DNA from: Larix kaempferi
Lineage: Eukaryota > Streptophyta > Pinopsida > Pinales > Pinaceae
Assembly (NCBI GenBank): GCA_027924585.1
Contig: BSBM01000307.1
Span: 15,919,501 to 15,983,500, forward strand
DNA length: 64,000 nucleotides
Direction of reading: 5' to 3'
The translations under genes were made by a program, and so were the position numbers. Position 1 is the first letter of the stretch; each line of letters opens with the position of its first letter. The notes under the pieces were generated by a model. That model was given only the letters and a program-made list of their open reading frames with translations, was not told the origin of the DNA and did no database searches. Shown in pieces: positions 30,730 to 43,099 of this stretch.

Positions 30730-31218
30730 TGTTGAATATTGTAACTTCAAAGAATATTATATTTGTACTTTATTATTCCGGAGATGTTCCATCCCTCCGA
30801 GGCAACCCTATCATGTATCCGGAGATGTTTATTCCTCCGATGATTAGTATTAACTAGGGTTATTAGACCCACCATATGTGGGTCGGCCATGTAGTTACAT
30901 TTTAGGGGTTATTAGACTTCTCCAGGTGAGGTCGGCCCCAACAGGTCTTTTAGTCAGTTGAGATTCAAGTATAAATAGAGGAGGTGAACTCCTCATTAGA
31001 TCATTCACTCACTTGTGAAAGAGTGCGCACTAGTTGAGGAGATCTGCTAAGGAGTCAAGAGGAGAAGGAGCACATCTTGTATTTTGGTTGATCATATTAT
31101 TGAGGAAAGCTTTACTGGGTTTTCTACCCCATGAGGGTTTCCCAGGATATATTGTGTGTTATCTTGTGATTGTGTTTCTATCAGAGATCTTGCTTGTCTA
31201 TTTGGTTTAAATCTAACA
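30730..31218 (+). repeat. 3' LTR of copia element 3
   Basis: 489 bp, same length as the 5' LTR with 3 substitutions by eye; TATA box at 30970-30977. Followed by ATGGC at 31219. Confidence 0.97.
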
Positions 31219-31482
31219 ATGGCCAAACGCAGCTCAAAGGTGGCGACGTCGTGGTGGTTGGAGGGAAAGCTGGATAATTTAGTGTCTCTACTATCTTTGG
31301 GGCTGGCTATTTCTTTCTCCCATGTTAAGCGCAATGGGAACAAGCTGGCGGACCTGCTCGCTAACCTTGGGGTGGTGAATCACTTGGACCTAATCTCCCA
31401 AACGTGGGAAAACCTGTCGAATTTGGATATTCTTTCCTGTGATATGATGAGTTACCATGCCGATGATGGAGGGCGACGTTAG
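31219..31482 (+). pseudogene. LINE RNase H domain, right half and ORF2 C-terminus
   Basis: Continues the frame of 23230-23437 after the copia insertion: MAKRSSKVATSWWLEGKL, then ISFSHVKRNGNKLADLLANLG with the last conserved His and Asp of RNase H, ending at 31482. HVxRxxNxxAD is the hallmark of the domain's C-terminus in plant LINEs. The insertion alone would have inactivated it; the earlier TGA suggests it was already a fossil. Confidence 0.78.
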
Positions 31483-32580
31483 GAGGAGGATCGCACTGCC
31501 ACGTGATCCATTTCGCCCTCGTTCTTTCACCCTTCTTTTAAAGGATGATCGATGAGCAGTCTTTTCATCCCTTTCCCGTGGAGTTTGCTGTCTTCTCACT
31601 AACTCGAAAAGGTACTTCTACCATGATTACAGGAGGGAAGGATTTAAGTGAAGCACGATTTGACATTAATGGACAGTGTGAAAGGTCACCACCTTCAGCT
31701 GTAGTATGATTTGCCATTAATGGACTGTGCAAAAGATCACCACCTTCAGTTGCAGTATGATTTTCCATTAATGGACAGTGGGTGGCGGAACTCTTTTTAA
31801 ACCTAGGGAAGGTGGTAGACATGAACGTAGAGTTTAGAGATTTAGTTGCATGCACCGCCGTTGTTTTCTTGTTAGATAGTATGGGCGATCATGGTAATTG
31901 GGATAGATGCAGTGCCACTGCAGGCCGTCATCATTATTGGGTGGGTGAGACTTCTCAGGGTGAATCCGGTGGGAATTTCTCTCGTGCCCAGCAAAAGGCA
32001 CGTTGGGAATCCAGTGCCTTTGTTAGGGATGTTCTCCCGGATCTCCAGAAAGAGATTTGCACTATAGAACGACAAATTTGGAACCAACTTGATAAGGCAA
32101 CTTTGGATGCCAAACATTGTGAGACTGCAAATTGGGTTATGGACCCAGGAAACACCGCGGGTCATTTCAGCCTGTATGAGCTCACCATTGCGCTCTATTG
32201 GGTAATGAAAAATCTTATGGGTTATGCTCTCCGAGATAGGATGGAGCATCCGTTTGCAAAATGAGATGCTCAGCTATGAAAGAAGCATTTTGGAGGAAAC
32301 CAGGGTCGTCCACTGTAAGCTAGATTTTCTCCTTCAGGATATGCAGCTTCAACCTGCTCTTGCACAGCCGACGGCTTCAGGGGCTCCTCCTCTTGGGCGC
32401 TGTCCTGATTTCCCCTACATTATGTTCTAGGCTGGTGTGGGGGATGTTTAGTGTCTCGTTTGTTGGGTGTTTGTTTATCGTCTATTTTCTAAGCTATCGC
32501 CTTCTTATGGTTTTCATTTCTATTTCATGAGGTTTTGTTGTGTAAAGGAGTGATAATGGGAGTCAAAAGGCCTGCGTGCA
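31483..32580 (+). other. LINE 3' region or adjoining unassigned sequence
   Basis: Follows the LINE ORF2 end. 31660-31785 is a tandem repeat of about 57 bp, 2.3 copies (TTAATGGACAGTGTGAAAGGTC type). 31782-32264 is an open frame of 160 codons with no recognised domain; related text continues one frame over to about 32430. 32440-32580 is T-rich and resembles an untranslated tail but has no poly(A). Real coding is doubtful. Confidence 0.4.
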
Positions 32581-35500
32581 TGTAACATCCCGATAATTTA
32601 GTAAAAATTTAAAAAATTTAAAACAACATTAAATGTTAACATTTAAATTGCGAAAGTAATAAATGCTTAACAAGGCAACATTGAATAATAAAGTCATTAA
32701 TGCATAAAACAATTTAATTATTGAGTCTCTTAGCTAAATACAATTTAATGACAGCGACACGACATACTTTAATTAACATGCTTACGACCTTAATTTTGCT
32801 TGTGTTAACTATAGTTCGGGTTATCATAAGATCAAGTTTTCTTGACAAGGTACTGATAGTTTGTTTCTTTGATGGCGATGAAAGGGGTCCTATGAGGTAC
32901 CTTGAGGCTTACTTAGCTATGTTAGCTAAAGCATTTGTACCTATCCGTCTTGCACAGATTCGCAGGTAAGAGCAGTACGACATAAAACAAGTGTATGAGT
33001 ATTTATGTTTTTCAATTAGCCGTCATATTTGGTAAATGAAATTATATGTACCTCCTTGCTTCAGGTATGGAATTCTGTCCAAGATCTAAATGTATTATTT
33101 TGACGAAATACAAGTTTGCGGAAGTCAAAAGTATCTATAATAGATTCAATTGTGTATTGTCTTAGTATAAATGTCTATGCTTATGAATCTTAGGAATAAT
33201 TACTAGGTTACGAAGTATGAAATGCTAAAATGATTCTACCAATAATTTCCAATTTATGAAGACTGTTATTACCAAGTGAAATGGTTGATGAACATTTTCA
33301 ATTTAACAATAATCCTATACTATAGCATCAAGATTCACTTACTATTTCAATACTTGGAAATTTTATTAAAATATCTATGGTAGCTCTACTTTCTCCATTT
33401 AAAATTTGTATATATGTAGATATCGTCTTGTTTATTTATAATGTCAAAATCATATTTTTATTATGAACATATTACAATATATGTGTGGACCCTTTTTAAC
33501 TATAGGGTGAACTAATCTAATGTGATATTGATGCATTATGAAATAAACAACCTTTATATGTTTTATTGTAATATTATTACAATGTACCGACGATACTTTC
33601 TAACCTAAGTTCTAACTATCTAATTCTTATATGCATGCGATTATTACCAATGCAAATGCGATTATTACCATTGCAAACATTTGATTTATGTATTCATGCA
33701 TTCAAAGGTTAATCCCATAGTGTTGAAACAATATACAAAAGCAATCCAATCTTACTCTATTGCATTGATATTGAATGATGTTTTACACTAAGCAACAATT
33801 ACGATGTTAGTAAGGATGTGACGGTTATTAATTTCGCTGTTGCATCGTACTGGCAGGTTGGTGGTGTCTTGTCCAAGAATTAATGGTTTTGAACTAACTC
33901 TTTAGTGGAATGTGATGCTGTCTATCCACGTAGTCCATCCATGTGAAACCCAGTTGCTAATGTGACTTTGAGATCGAACTATGCATAGTGAATAAGCGGT
34001 TCTCCTCTGAGCTGTACACGGCAATGTCCCCTTGGCATGCAATGTTGGCATCGTCGTAGCTGCTGCAATAAATGAGGTATCAATACTATGGTTACACGAC
34101 TTTCAAAGCATCAAGTTGGCATCTTCTCGCTCTTCGATCACACTAGATCTGGATCGTTGAACGAAAACCCTAAATCTCGTTGTATGTATTGCTGGAGGGT
34201 TCCTTGGTATTCATTTTCACGTTTTGGAGTTTGAGTTGTGAGGCCGACAAGCTGCTAAAAAGTAGGGTTTGTAAGAGTTAAATTGGAAGGTTTCGATCAT
34301 GTGACCTGTGGGAAGAACCCCGCTAGTTCCTAGTGTCATGTATGAAGAAGAGCCAAGCCATTAGTGGACAGCGTGAGTTTCAGAAATGGATTTTCCTACT
34401 TTGTGCAGTTTCCATGAGGTGATATCATCGTCGAATGTTATAGTCGTCTTTTGCCGGTAATGTTTTTACACCACAGTCTTAATGTAATAGTGTTTCAAGC
34501 TATTTCTGAGATTTTATCATTCTTTAACCTCTGCGTTATCCTGTGACAGGTATCAACCGCCGTTTGGAGTTCCAGGGTCTAAGAATTAGAGGAACAACAA
34601 AGGTTGCTCAGCCACTGGGTAAGCTTCGGAGTTTCTTTTCCTCTTAGAAACCTTGGGCATGATGTGGCCGAAGTTCTTTTGTTTTGAAAAGAATCTTGAT
34701 ACTTTGGAATGGTTTCCATGGCCGCGATGACATCTATTCCTTTTAAAGGATATGAATTTTGCTCGACGGGGGTTACACAGTTTTACCCTCTTAACCTTAT
34801 AGCAACTTGATAAGGGTTTTACGATGTATGAGGGTTTGAAAACTATACATTTTGGATACAGTTGATAAAATAATTTATATGATGTTTTCTGTTTCAAATT
34901 CGTTTTTAATCAAAACGTAATTCTTGTCTATAGTGATACCGTAATAAAGAATGGCTGAAAGTCGATGGTTAAAAATACTTGGTTTGCTAAGCACCTGTGT
35001 ATAATACATAATAAGCTGTCATCAAATATGGTTGTAAGGTTCAGTTTTGGTTAAAAATATTTATGTGAAATGAAAAGTGTGTTTAATACAATGTCTGCTC
35101 GAAAGATGGTAGTAGACTCGACTTCCAACCGTGATTAATAAGGAAACTAGTTGATGATAATTTAATACTGTATAACGATGAGATAGTTGGTAATAATCCA
35201 ACATGGTAGTATTTTAAGAAATGAGTTGATTTGGTACAGTAAAAGAATGTGTCTGCGTTTGGTTTAAATGTTTTTCCTTTGGCATCTAAAGTATTTGACT
35301 ATCGAACCTGATACTGCAACTTAGATGTTATAATATCTTTAAGCATGGTTTCGGTTCTAAGTATGAATTATTGCGAAAGGAATTTGAATGAAATTAGGTT
35401 AAGTTTATGAAGACTGTGTTTGGGTTTAAACTAGCAGTGTTTGAAAATAAAGATGGTATTTGTTAACTAAATCGAAATACGACATAAGAATAGGGAAAAG

Positions 35501-36820
35501 AAAGAACAATATTTATACAGTGATGTATGACTCATATGCATCTATTTATTGTTTATGTGTAACAGTTTTGTAAAAGAAAAATAATTGCAGCTGTTAAAAA
35601 TTTAGAGTTTAATAATGCCTAAAACATCCGGTATTCATAACACCTTTACAATAGAATACATGGTAATAGATTTCAATAATGGTTAGTGATAAATAGAAAT
35701 ATAGTTCTGTACAGAGATGAATTGTTTCTCTTTTATAACTAAGTACAGGAGAATGCTTTCTATAACTATTTATTATATACTATTCTGTTTTTGAGTTTAA
35801 ACATGTAAACATTAGAATTTAGAAGAACACTACAGTATCAATCTATCTATTCACTTGGCATTTTTCCCATAGGTTATATGATTTTTAATTCTACTTCCTA
35901 TACTAGAGTACGATGCAGAAACCAGCATGGGGAAAAATGCAGAGAAGTCATTTTATCAATCATTTCATATATTATATCATTTTCATTTAGAAAACATACT
36001 TAGGTTAGAAAGTAGAATAATTTCTTACTGATAAATGCATAATTTATTTGAGTGAAAATAACAATAGAAAAATAGAACTTGATAATTTGTAGGAGAACAA
36101 ACCACCCAAGGAGCCTGTTCCACCCAACCTACTCCTGAAGACAACCAACTTACTTGCCTTAGGACCCCCGAGCCTATTCACTAAACCACCAGGAGGAAGA
36201 TTCTGTAGAAGCCTTATTACATCCACTTGCAGTAGAATATAGATTTTCTAGCCATCAAGACTCAGTAGTCAAAGAGACCTGCACCAGCACCTCTGGATTT
36301 CCTTCTTAGTATAACTAGCAGACTCACAATTGCACTCTCACCTAGCCTCCCTATTCGAATCTCTCAGTGATCACCTGATACACTTGAGGAATATTTCTAC
36401 AGAAAATATTGTAAGAGCTGCCTGCTCAATTCAAATTGCCTTTTCTAGGCTGCCTAGGCCTTTTAGTGGTTAACTGGTCATTAACGAGCTGCCTGCTCTC
36501 TTCCACCCACCTAGGGGATAATGCCACAAATTTAGGGGTAGTTGTCCCATAACCAACAGCTAGTGGTGGAGTGCAAATGCTGCCATCTGTCCCATACCTT
36601 CTAACAGCTTCCATTCCTCCTAGTGGGTCAGTGAACACTCATTTAACAGTTCCCTTGGGTGTTTGTCTCCTATTTTGATGTATTAAATAATAAGAATCAG
36701 TAATTACAATCATCCTTGACCAAAATTGGTCATAATTACAAAACTTTGTAATTATAATTTAACATAAAGTATTTTGCAAATAAAATAATATTCTCAAAAT
36801 TTGGGTAGGTGACAGTGCAC
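32581..36820. other. Unassigned AT-rich DNA with an LTR-like start at 32581
   Basis: TGTAACATCCCG at 32581 resembles the 5' end of many plant gypsy LTRs, but no partner LTR, primer site or closing inverse was found. 34140-34620 is less AT-rich and has gene-like features (AAAACCCTAAATC near 34161, a short ATG frame at 34344, an AG/GT-bounded 68-base segment at 34551-34618). 36040-36660 is GC-richer with open minus-strand frames but no recognised family. Confidence 0.35.
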
Positions 36821-36834
36821 TTGTTTTGTTTTAG

Positions 36835-37020
36835 TTTTGCAGTATCTGTAGTATTCGTCTTTGTAGTTATATGTATGGTCAGGCGAAGTCCTCTTCGGAG
36901 GTGATTTTGTTCAGTCAGGTGACTCAGTGTGATGGCTGGGTTATGAGATTTTTGGGTTCAGTTGTAAATCTTTCTCTTTTAATATAAAGTTCTCTCTTCT
37001 TACTTACAAAAAAGAAATAA
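36835..37020 (+). repeat. Possible LINE 3' tail
   Basis: GTTCAGTTGTAAATC, CTCTTTTAATATAAAG and a terminal ACAAAAAAGAAAT resemble the 3' ends of plant LINEs, which close in T-rich sequence, an ATATAAA motif and a short A-tract. No ORF2 remnant precedes it. Confidence 0.35.
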
Positions 37021-38640
37021 GTATCTATACATCAAATGATCTTGGCATCCTTTGCGCTTTACACAAATGTTTCACACAAATTAGTTGTTACACCATCAAT
37101 CTGGTATACTTATGGTTGTAATAAATGTGTTGTAATTAAATTTGTTGTAATCAAATACTTTCAATATTGTTCATTACATTACCTGCCCGTTCTCAATAGC
37201 TATCCCGCAATCAACTTTTTTCCTTTAACAAATGTGCAACAAAATCAATTCATAAAAAAGACAAGTACAACTGTACTTAAAATGAAGAAATCAACACGTT
37301 ATAATCAATGAAATGACAATAAGATATCTAATTGACAAATTCATTATGGTGATAACTTACAAATATGCATTAGAGAACGATACAAATTGTCATTATATTG
37401 CTTTCCATTGTGAAGACCTGCATATATCATGACAAAATGGTATTTTCATATAAGCGATTGATAGATATGTAAAAAAATGCATAACATCTATGAAATTCTA
37501 AAAAAACTAAATGAAAATAACTGTATGAGCTTCTCTTGGTTTCAAGAATATCTTATTCTCTACTAAACAGGGCCAACAGCGTGAAGTTTGAAGCTCATAT
37601 GGCCCCTCCCTCCCTCACATCACTCTCAATTCCCCACACCCAATCTATCTACTGTAAAAATAAATGAAAGTTACATAACACAATAAAACAGATAAGATCC
37701 ATGCATAAACAGTAGCAAAACAAAAAACATATGCATGAAAGGTAAATCCAAGTAATAATCTAAGATGTATACCTCATTTTCAAATCTGTCCAATCCCTTT
37801 TTTTGGCCATTTGAAAATAAAACAACCCAATTTCTCGAATTGGATCCTCGAGAGTTGGCCTCTCAACTTCCTTCCAATATACGGTTACGAATATTCCTGT
37901 AGTACACCCATATGCTTTCCAAAATAGCATTTACCAGCACATAGAACCCATATATTACACCATACAAGCTTCCACCTTATAATAACCAAATCCAAACATC
38001 AATTACATAAATTTTGGTTTTAACTTGGAGCCGAGATAAGAATTTTGGGGAAGCTACAGTCTTGATGCTGATCGGAGGATTAAGTATAAATGAATGTGCC
38101 TGCAGCACTAATTAATGCCTATAGACGGTTTAGATCAAAAGCGGGGGAGATCAACAGTCATGAGCCTCCTTCACGGAAAAAGTTGAAGGTCTTTTAAACG
38201 CTGGCGGGGTGCTAGCCTGTGGGCAGGTCAAGGAAGATCGATGGCGGAAGGCTTAGATCAACGGTCAGAAAATTGTTCGCGATTTAAACATGCGTGAAAA
38301 GGGTTATGATTCAAATCCGCGAACTTTTGATAAAGTTCGGCATCTCCCAATGGTGCAGATCTAGTGAGATGAAGATCGACGGCTCGGGATTAGTTCGCGG
38401 ATACGACTTGCGTGTGAAATCAACAGACCCAAAATTCGTGAACTCGGTAAAGGGTGCATCCGGGGACGGTAAAGATCCAGGAGGAGAGCGGATCGATTGA
38501 AAATGTTTTTGCAGATTAAAGGTGCTGTCGAGTTGATATGTGGCAGGTAAAGGTAAAGGAGATCTACAGATGAGAGTTGATCGTATGGATAGACAGCTGA
38601 CATGACTCCGTCACTGTCATAGCTGTAAGGGTGATATGTC
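37021..38640. other. AT-rich DNA, no gene recognised
   Basis: 37020-38040 is strongly AT-rich without repeats. From about 38040 composition becomes more balanced (GATCGACGG, GGGGAC words), matching the following reading frame and possibly its 5' flank. Confidence 0.4.
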
Positions 38641-38650
38641 ATTTTTATAT

Positions 38651-38657
38651 TATAAAA
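38651..38657 (+). promoter_or_regulatory. TATA-like box upstream of the unrecognised ORF
   Basis: TATAAAA in an AT patch (TTTTTATATTATAAAATG) within GC-balanced sequence, about 165 bases before ATG 38818. Position fits a polymerase II promoter; no other evidence. Confidence 0.35.
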
Positions 38658-38817
38658 TGCTCGTTTGCACGAAGATTCGCATCCCAGTTGACTTGTGTGC
38701 ATTGGAAAGCGAAAGGAGTGGATCGTTCAGAGCCGACCAGCCAACCAGAGACCCAAAAGCTCCACCCAGTTGTCAACCGACCAGGTAGGCCATCCACCTC
38801 CACCCTAAACTATTTAA

Positions 38818-41800
38818 ATGGTTGGACCCGTGGTACCCCCAGGCTTTGAGCCTCCAAAGATAATTGACCTATTAGAGGATAAAGACGGTGAGGTTTACGA
38901 TCCCATGCTGATAAATAGCACCATAGAAACTGCCAAATAAAGATTGGAGGTCATAAGGGCTAGACAAGTGGATGTCCATAAGATTTATCAATCCTTTTTC
39001 CATTTGTTTACAACCAGCCAAACCCCTAGTTGCCCTGAATTTGTAGACTAGTGTGCTAGCCATTACTCCTTGGACCGAAGAGCAATCATGGATGCCTCAA
39101 ACTCTAAAATCCTGTGCTATGTAGATGCCCCTACTATAAGGAAAGCTTTGGCCGTTCCAGAAGAATTCTGCCAAAAATCCCAAAGTTACATAATGGAAAC
39201 CCTGATCCAACATTTCCGTCAAGCCCCAGATGACTTCAAACAGAGCTTTTATCATGCTTCCCTGCTACCAAATACCTCCTCTCAGGGCGCACCTTTTCCT
39301 GGTGAGGCTAGCCTTTTTAGGGAAGAGTCGAAGTGTGTTATCTCCATGCTGGCCCAGTTCCTAGGCTTAGAAAATGACCTATACATAACCGAGCCCCTGA
39401 TAAGTTTGATGTTTGTTCCAAGAACTTGTCCCATCGAACCAGTAGGCCCAAATTCGCTTACCCAATGTGCATTCCTAAAGTTTGATGAATCCTTGGTAGA
39501 CAACATCCACTCCCAGCTCATAGAATTCCTTAAGACAAGAACTTTCAGGTTCCAGTCTTACTTCTTAAAAAATTTCATGGCAGCTAATGAAGAAAACCTG
39601 TAACCTCCAAAGCTGCAGTTGACTAAGGAGATGTATTCCGACTACAAAATCTTCATGAATGATCTTATGGCACAGATATATTTCATCTTTTTCTAGAAGA
39701 GACTGCCTAGGGTATTGCCTGAGATGAAAGACCTACTACAGCCATCCATGGAGAAGAGGGTTGGGGATTGGTTCCTGCTGGAGCATGGGACTGTGATTAG
39801 AGTTTATGGCTACTCCCATGCCCCCTATGTGCTACCTACCTTCCTAACCCCCAGAGTAATCACCTTGGAATTTATAAGACAAAAATTGAAGGTGGAGTGT
39901 GAACATTTCTTGGATGAAAAGAAGTCTTCGGACATCAAATTTCCATGGACATTGGGCTCCTTCATTGTCAAAAACAAAACAGCTCTCTCAGCTATTGAGC
40001 AAATCATGGGTGATCTGGGATTACCATCCAAAGCGGCCATAAACTATGACCCTCACTAGATTATCTCTGAAAGAAGGAAGGAAAGTATTAGGAAAGGATA
40101 TGAGCACTTCGAATTGACAGGTCTAGCTGAGATGGTAAACTGGTTAGAATACATTGACAAAGGCTAGTTGGAAGTAGACCCACTAGAAGATTCTTCATCT
40201 TTAGCTTTCATTTTTCAAAGTAGCACATCAGCAGTGCCTGGTTCACCTGGTAAAACCCAAGCAATATCAGCAGCCATGTCCCTTACCATTCCTCCAGAAA
40301 AATCTATAAAGGAAGGGGGTAGTGAGCCCATGGATGTAGAAAGTGATGTTGAGAGAGCCTCAAAGAGGCAAAATGTAGAGGATCTTGAGCAGCAGTTAGT
40401 ACATGTACAAGCAAAGAAACCCAATAAAAAGCAAGTCAGATCCCCGGTGACATCCTTCAAGGTTAAGCAACATGTCTTCAACATAACACCTACTAGAGCT
40501 GCAACATCAAGCCTAAGCAGGGCTAAGTTACTGGAGTTATATGAGGAGAGCCTAGATACAATCTCAGAAGAAGCTAAACTGTATGTTGATGCAAGAAAAA
40601 TGTCCAAGAAGGATGTAGCCTTCGTGGCAAGCAGGAACCTTGCCTAGAATACCTTGAGTCTTGCCTTAGCCACTAAGAGTAAGGCCACAGAACTAAAAGT
40701 AAATATGGAAGACATCCCAGTACCTTATGTGATCATTCTGCACAAGGAGACAGGTGAAGTCATCTATAACAAGTTGTTGAGGGCTACCATAGAGCTATCA
40801 AAAGTGCAGGCCAGCAAAGCCAAAGTGCAAAAGCAGTTGGAATTGGAAAAGGCGGAGAACAAGAGCTTGAAGGCACAAGTGAAAAAGTTCCAGGCTTCAC
40901 TATTGGCCACTGAAACTCAAGAAGATAAAAGGGCTAGCATTCAGAAGCTATTAGATGAAAAAGATCAAGAAATTCTATCACTAAAGAAGAAATTGAAGAT
41001 TCCAGCTGCCCAATTGGTGAATGCACCAGAAATTGCAAAACTAGAAGAGGAAAAATAAGAGCTGCAGGGTAAGTTGACTGATTGTAAAGCCATGCTAGTA
41101 GAGTTTGAAGAAAGAGAGAAAAAGGGCAAGTAGATATGACATTGATAATGGACAGTGAGGAAGCTTTGAAGGCTAAAGTTGAAGGGCTTGAGAAAAAGTT
41201 GAAAGACAAAGAACAAGAGATAGAAGCTATGGTCACACCCTCGGTGGAGGCTGGATATTTTTCTATTGTAGAGAAAATAGCCAAGGCAAGTCTGGATGAT
41301 GTATAAGTGTCAAGATTGAAAAAGAAGAATGCCAACCTCAAGACCATGTGGGATAATGCCGAAAGGGACAAAGAGGATGCAGAGAAAGACAAGAAATCTT
41401 GGGAAACCACGTACCAAGCGATGCAGGGTGATTATGACAAGTTGAAGCAGCAAGTTATAGGGAAAAGTGCAATGTAGGAGGCAAAGAAGACCATCTAGGA
41501 TGATGTTATTGTACAGGCAGAGGAGCTGATGCCATATTTGGACTTCATGGTAGATAAGGAAGCTGTAATCAAACTGGCAAGGTCAGCTGTCACAGTGGCA
41601 AATGAGAAGTTAAACAAGAAGCCTAAGGATTATGCACAAAATGAAATAGAATTCTTAAATGGTCTGTCTGAAGAGCAGGATGAAGCAACCAATATAAAGG
41701 ACAGAGTGGCCATAATCATCAACGCTAAGAAGGTAATACTCAAGCACCAGCAAGTGAGAACTGTCCAAGTAGGGATAGATGTCCTGGCTAACCAAGTGAA

Positions 41801-42167
41801 GCTGTTCAGGGAGGCATTTGATCCATTATTTAAGAAAGGTCTTCCTATGTTTTGGGAAGAAGATGGATCCATGAGGACAAAGGAGGGATATCATGGCAAG
41901 CTATGGGAGTGCAGGTTAGACCAGGAGTGCTTTGTAGATATGGAGCAACCTCTGGCAGGCAAGACAGTGGTGGAAAAATTGACGAAGGATTTTGAGTTGG
42001 TCTCTACATTTAAAGAAGCTCTTAAACTCCTCGTAGTCTATTCATACAAAGAGCATACCGAAATTAGGGTGTGGCTTAAAGAGCTTGTCGCCTTGTATTT
42101 ACCAGCAATCGAGCAATGGAAACTCATCTTAAAGTATGGGAAGGAAAAACTGAAGTTAAGTGAATGA
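38818..42167 (+). pseudogene. Unrecognised ~1,110-codon reading frame with TAG/TAA interruptions
   Basis: From ATG 38818 one frame runs to about 41130, then after a one-base shift in an A-run near 41120 a second frame runs to TGA 42165-42167. In-frame stops: TAA 38938, 39601, 41056, 41304; TAG 39049, 39694, 40057, 40165, 40645, 41475, 41496, plus TAG 41131 beside the shift. Residues 1-450 look globular (for example YVLPTFLTPRVITLEFIRQ near 39826). Then comes a Ser/Pro-rich linker and a Lys/Glu/Leu coiled coil (40700-41450). Then comes a folded-looking C-terminus (41529-42167) with WEEDGSM and WLKELVALYLP. No zinc knuckle, protease or polymerase motif. Possibly the internal gene of a pol-less LTR element ending in the LTR-like sequence at 43100. 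Confidence 0.6.
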
Positions 42168-43099
42168 ATCATCAAAGATAGTGGAAGAGGCCGAATGGAG
42201 GAGCAGTTACCAGAACATTTTGTCTTTTTGCTAGAGTCTGTTGTCCTGTGGTAACTAATTTTGTCAATGTAACTAATTTTGATGCCTTGTTTCGAGATAC
42301 ATCTCGGGGGTAGATTGCACTATAAATGTAACCTCAATGGAGGAGGAAGGGTTCGAGTTTCATTTTTGAAGCCTATGTGCTTGGATTGTAGCTTTGTATA
42401 TTTTCTTGGAAGTGTTAATGAAAAGTGTTTTTTTGAGTTTCTGAGATTCATCACACTGTTCATATTCAGTTTGTGTTTCCTCTTTCCGTCATTTTAATAT
42501 GTGTAAATTCTGCTAATGCTTTCTAGAGAAAACCATGACCTGTCTTAAGCCTGCTAAGGGCTGTTGTGACGTGTCTTAAGCTTGCTAGGACTATCGTGAC
42601 TGGCTGAAAGTGCCTTGAGGACTGCTAAGGGTCCCAATCCCGTGTATGAAGGTACCATGAGCTACTGTGGGTTACTAAGGGTGTCGTGAGGTTGTGTAAA
42701 TGTGTTGGAAGCCTAATTGTGTACTGCTTGACTAGGTCGTGATCTGTTAGTATGGATGGCAGTCTGTGTGAGGTCTAGTACGTGGGTTGCTACCCTTTAT
42801 TGGACGTGCAACTAATGAAACCCTTGAGTTATTCCTCTCACCCATGTGCTGCCTACCAAACTGGGAACAAAGCTCACAGAGGTCAGAAAGAATGGAACCT
42901 ATTCCTATTTGAGGCCTGATGGAAAAACACAAGTAACCATTGAATACAAAAATAACAGTGGTGCATGGTTCCTCTGCGCATTCACACAGTTCTCATCTCC
43001 ACTCAACATGATGAGACAATGACCAATGAACAAGTTTTATCTAAAGGAAGTGAGAGGGTTCGATTTTTATACGAGGGGGATATGCTTTGGATAGTAAAT
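42168..43099. other. Non-coding segment between the ORF and an LTR-like start
   Basis: 42535-42690 has loose repeats of CTTAAGCCTGCTAAGG and GTGACTGG type. A purine run (GAGGGGGATATG, 43074-43085) lies about 15 bases before the TGTAATGACC at 43100 and could be a polypurine tract. No gene recognised. Confidence 0.35.

Larger units (their letters stand above)
23438..31218 (+). mobile_element. Young Ty1/copia retrotransposon with 3' tandem-repeat cassette
   Basis: Complete: 489-bp LTRs at 23438-23926 and 30730-31218 that differ at only 3 positions by eye, target duplication ATGGC on both sides, primer binding site, gag, intact pol, a 2.2-kb region of tandem repeats, purine tract. All copia catalytic motifs are present. 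This is the only element in the window with little sign of decay, so it inserted recently compared with its neighbours. Its one irregularity is that gag and pol are in different frames. Confidence 0.96.

Noticed and set aside
38818-42167. UAR=Gln genetic code in this organism
   Set aside because: Other genes and elements in the window use the normal code, CAA/CAG codons are common in the same frame, and stops are explained by C-to-T decay; kept only as a test in the findings.
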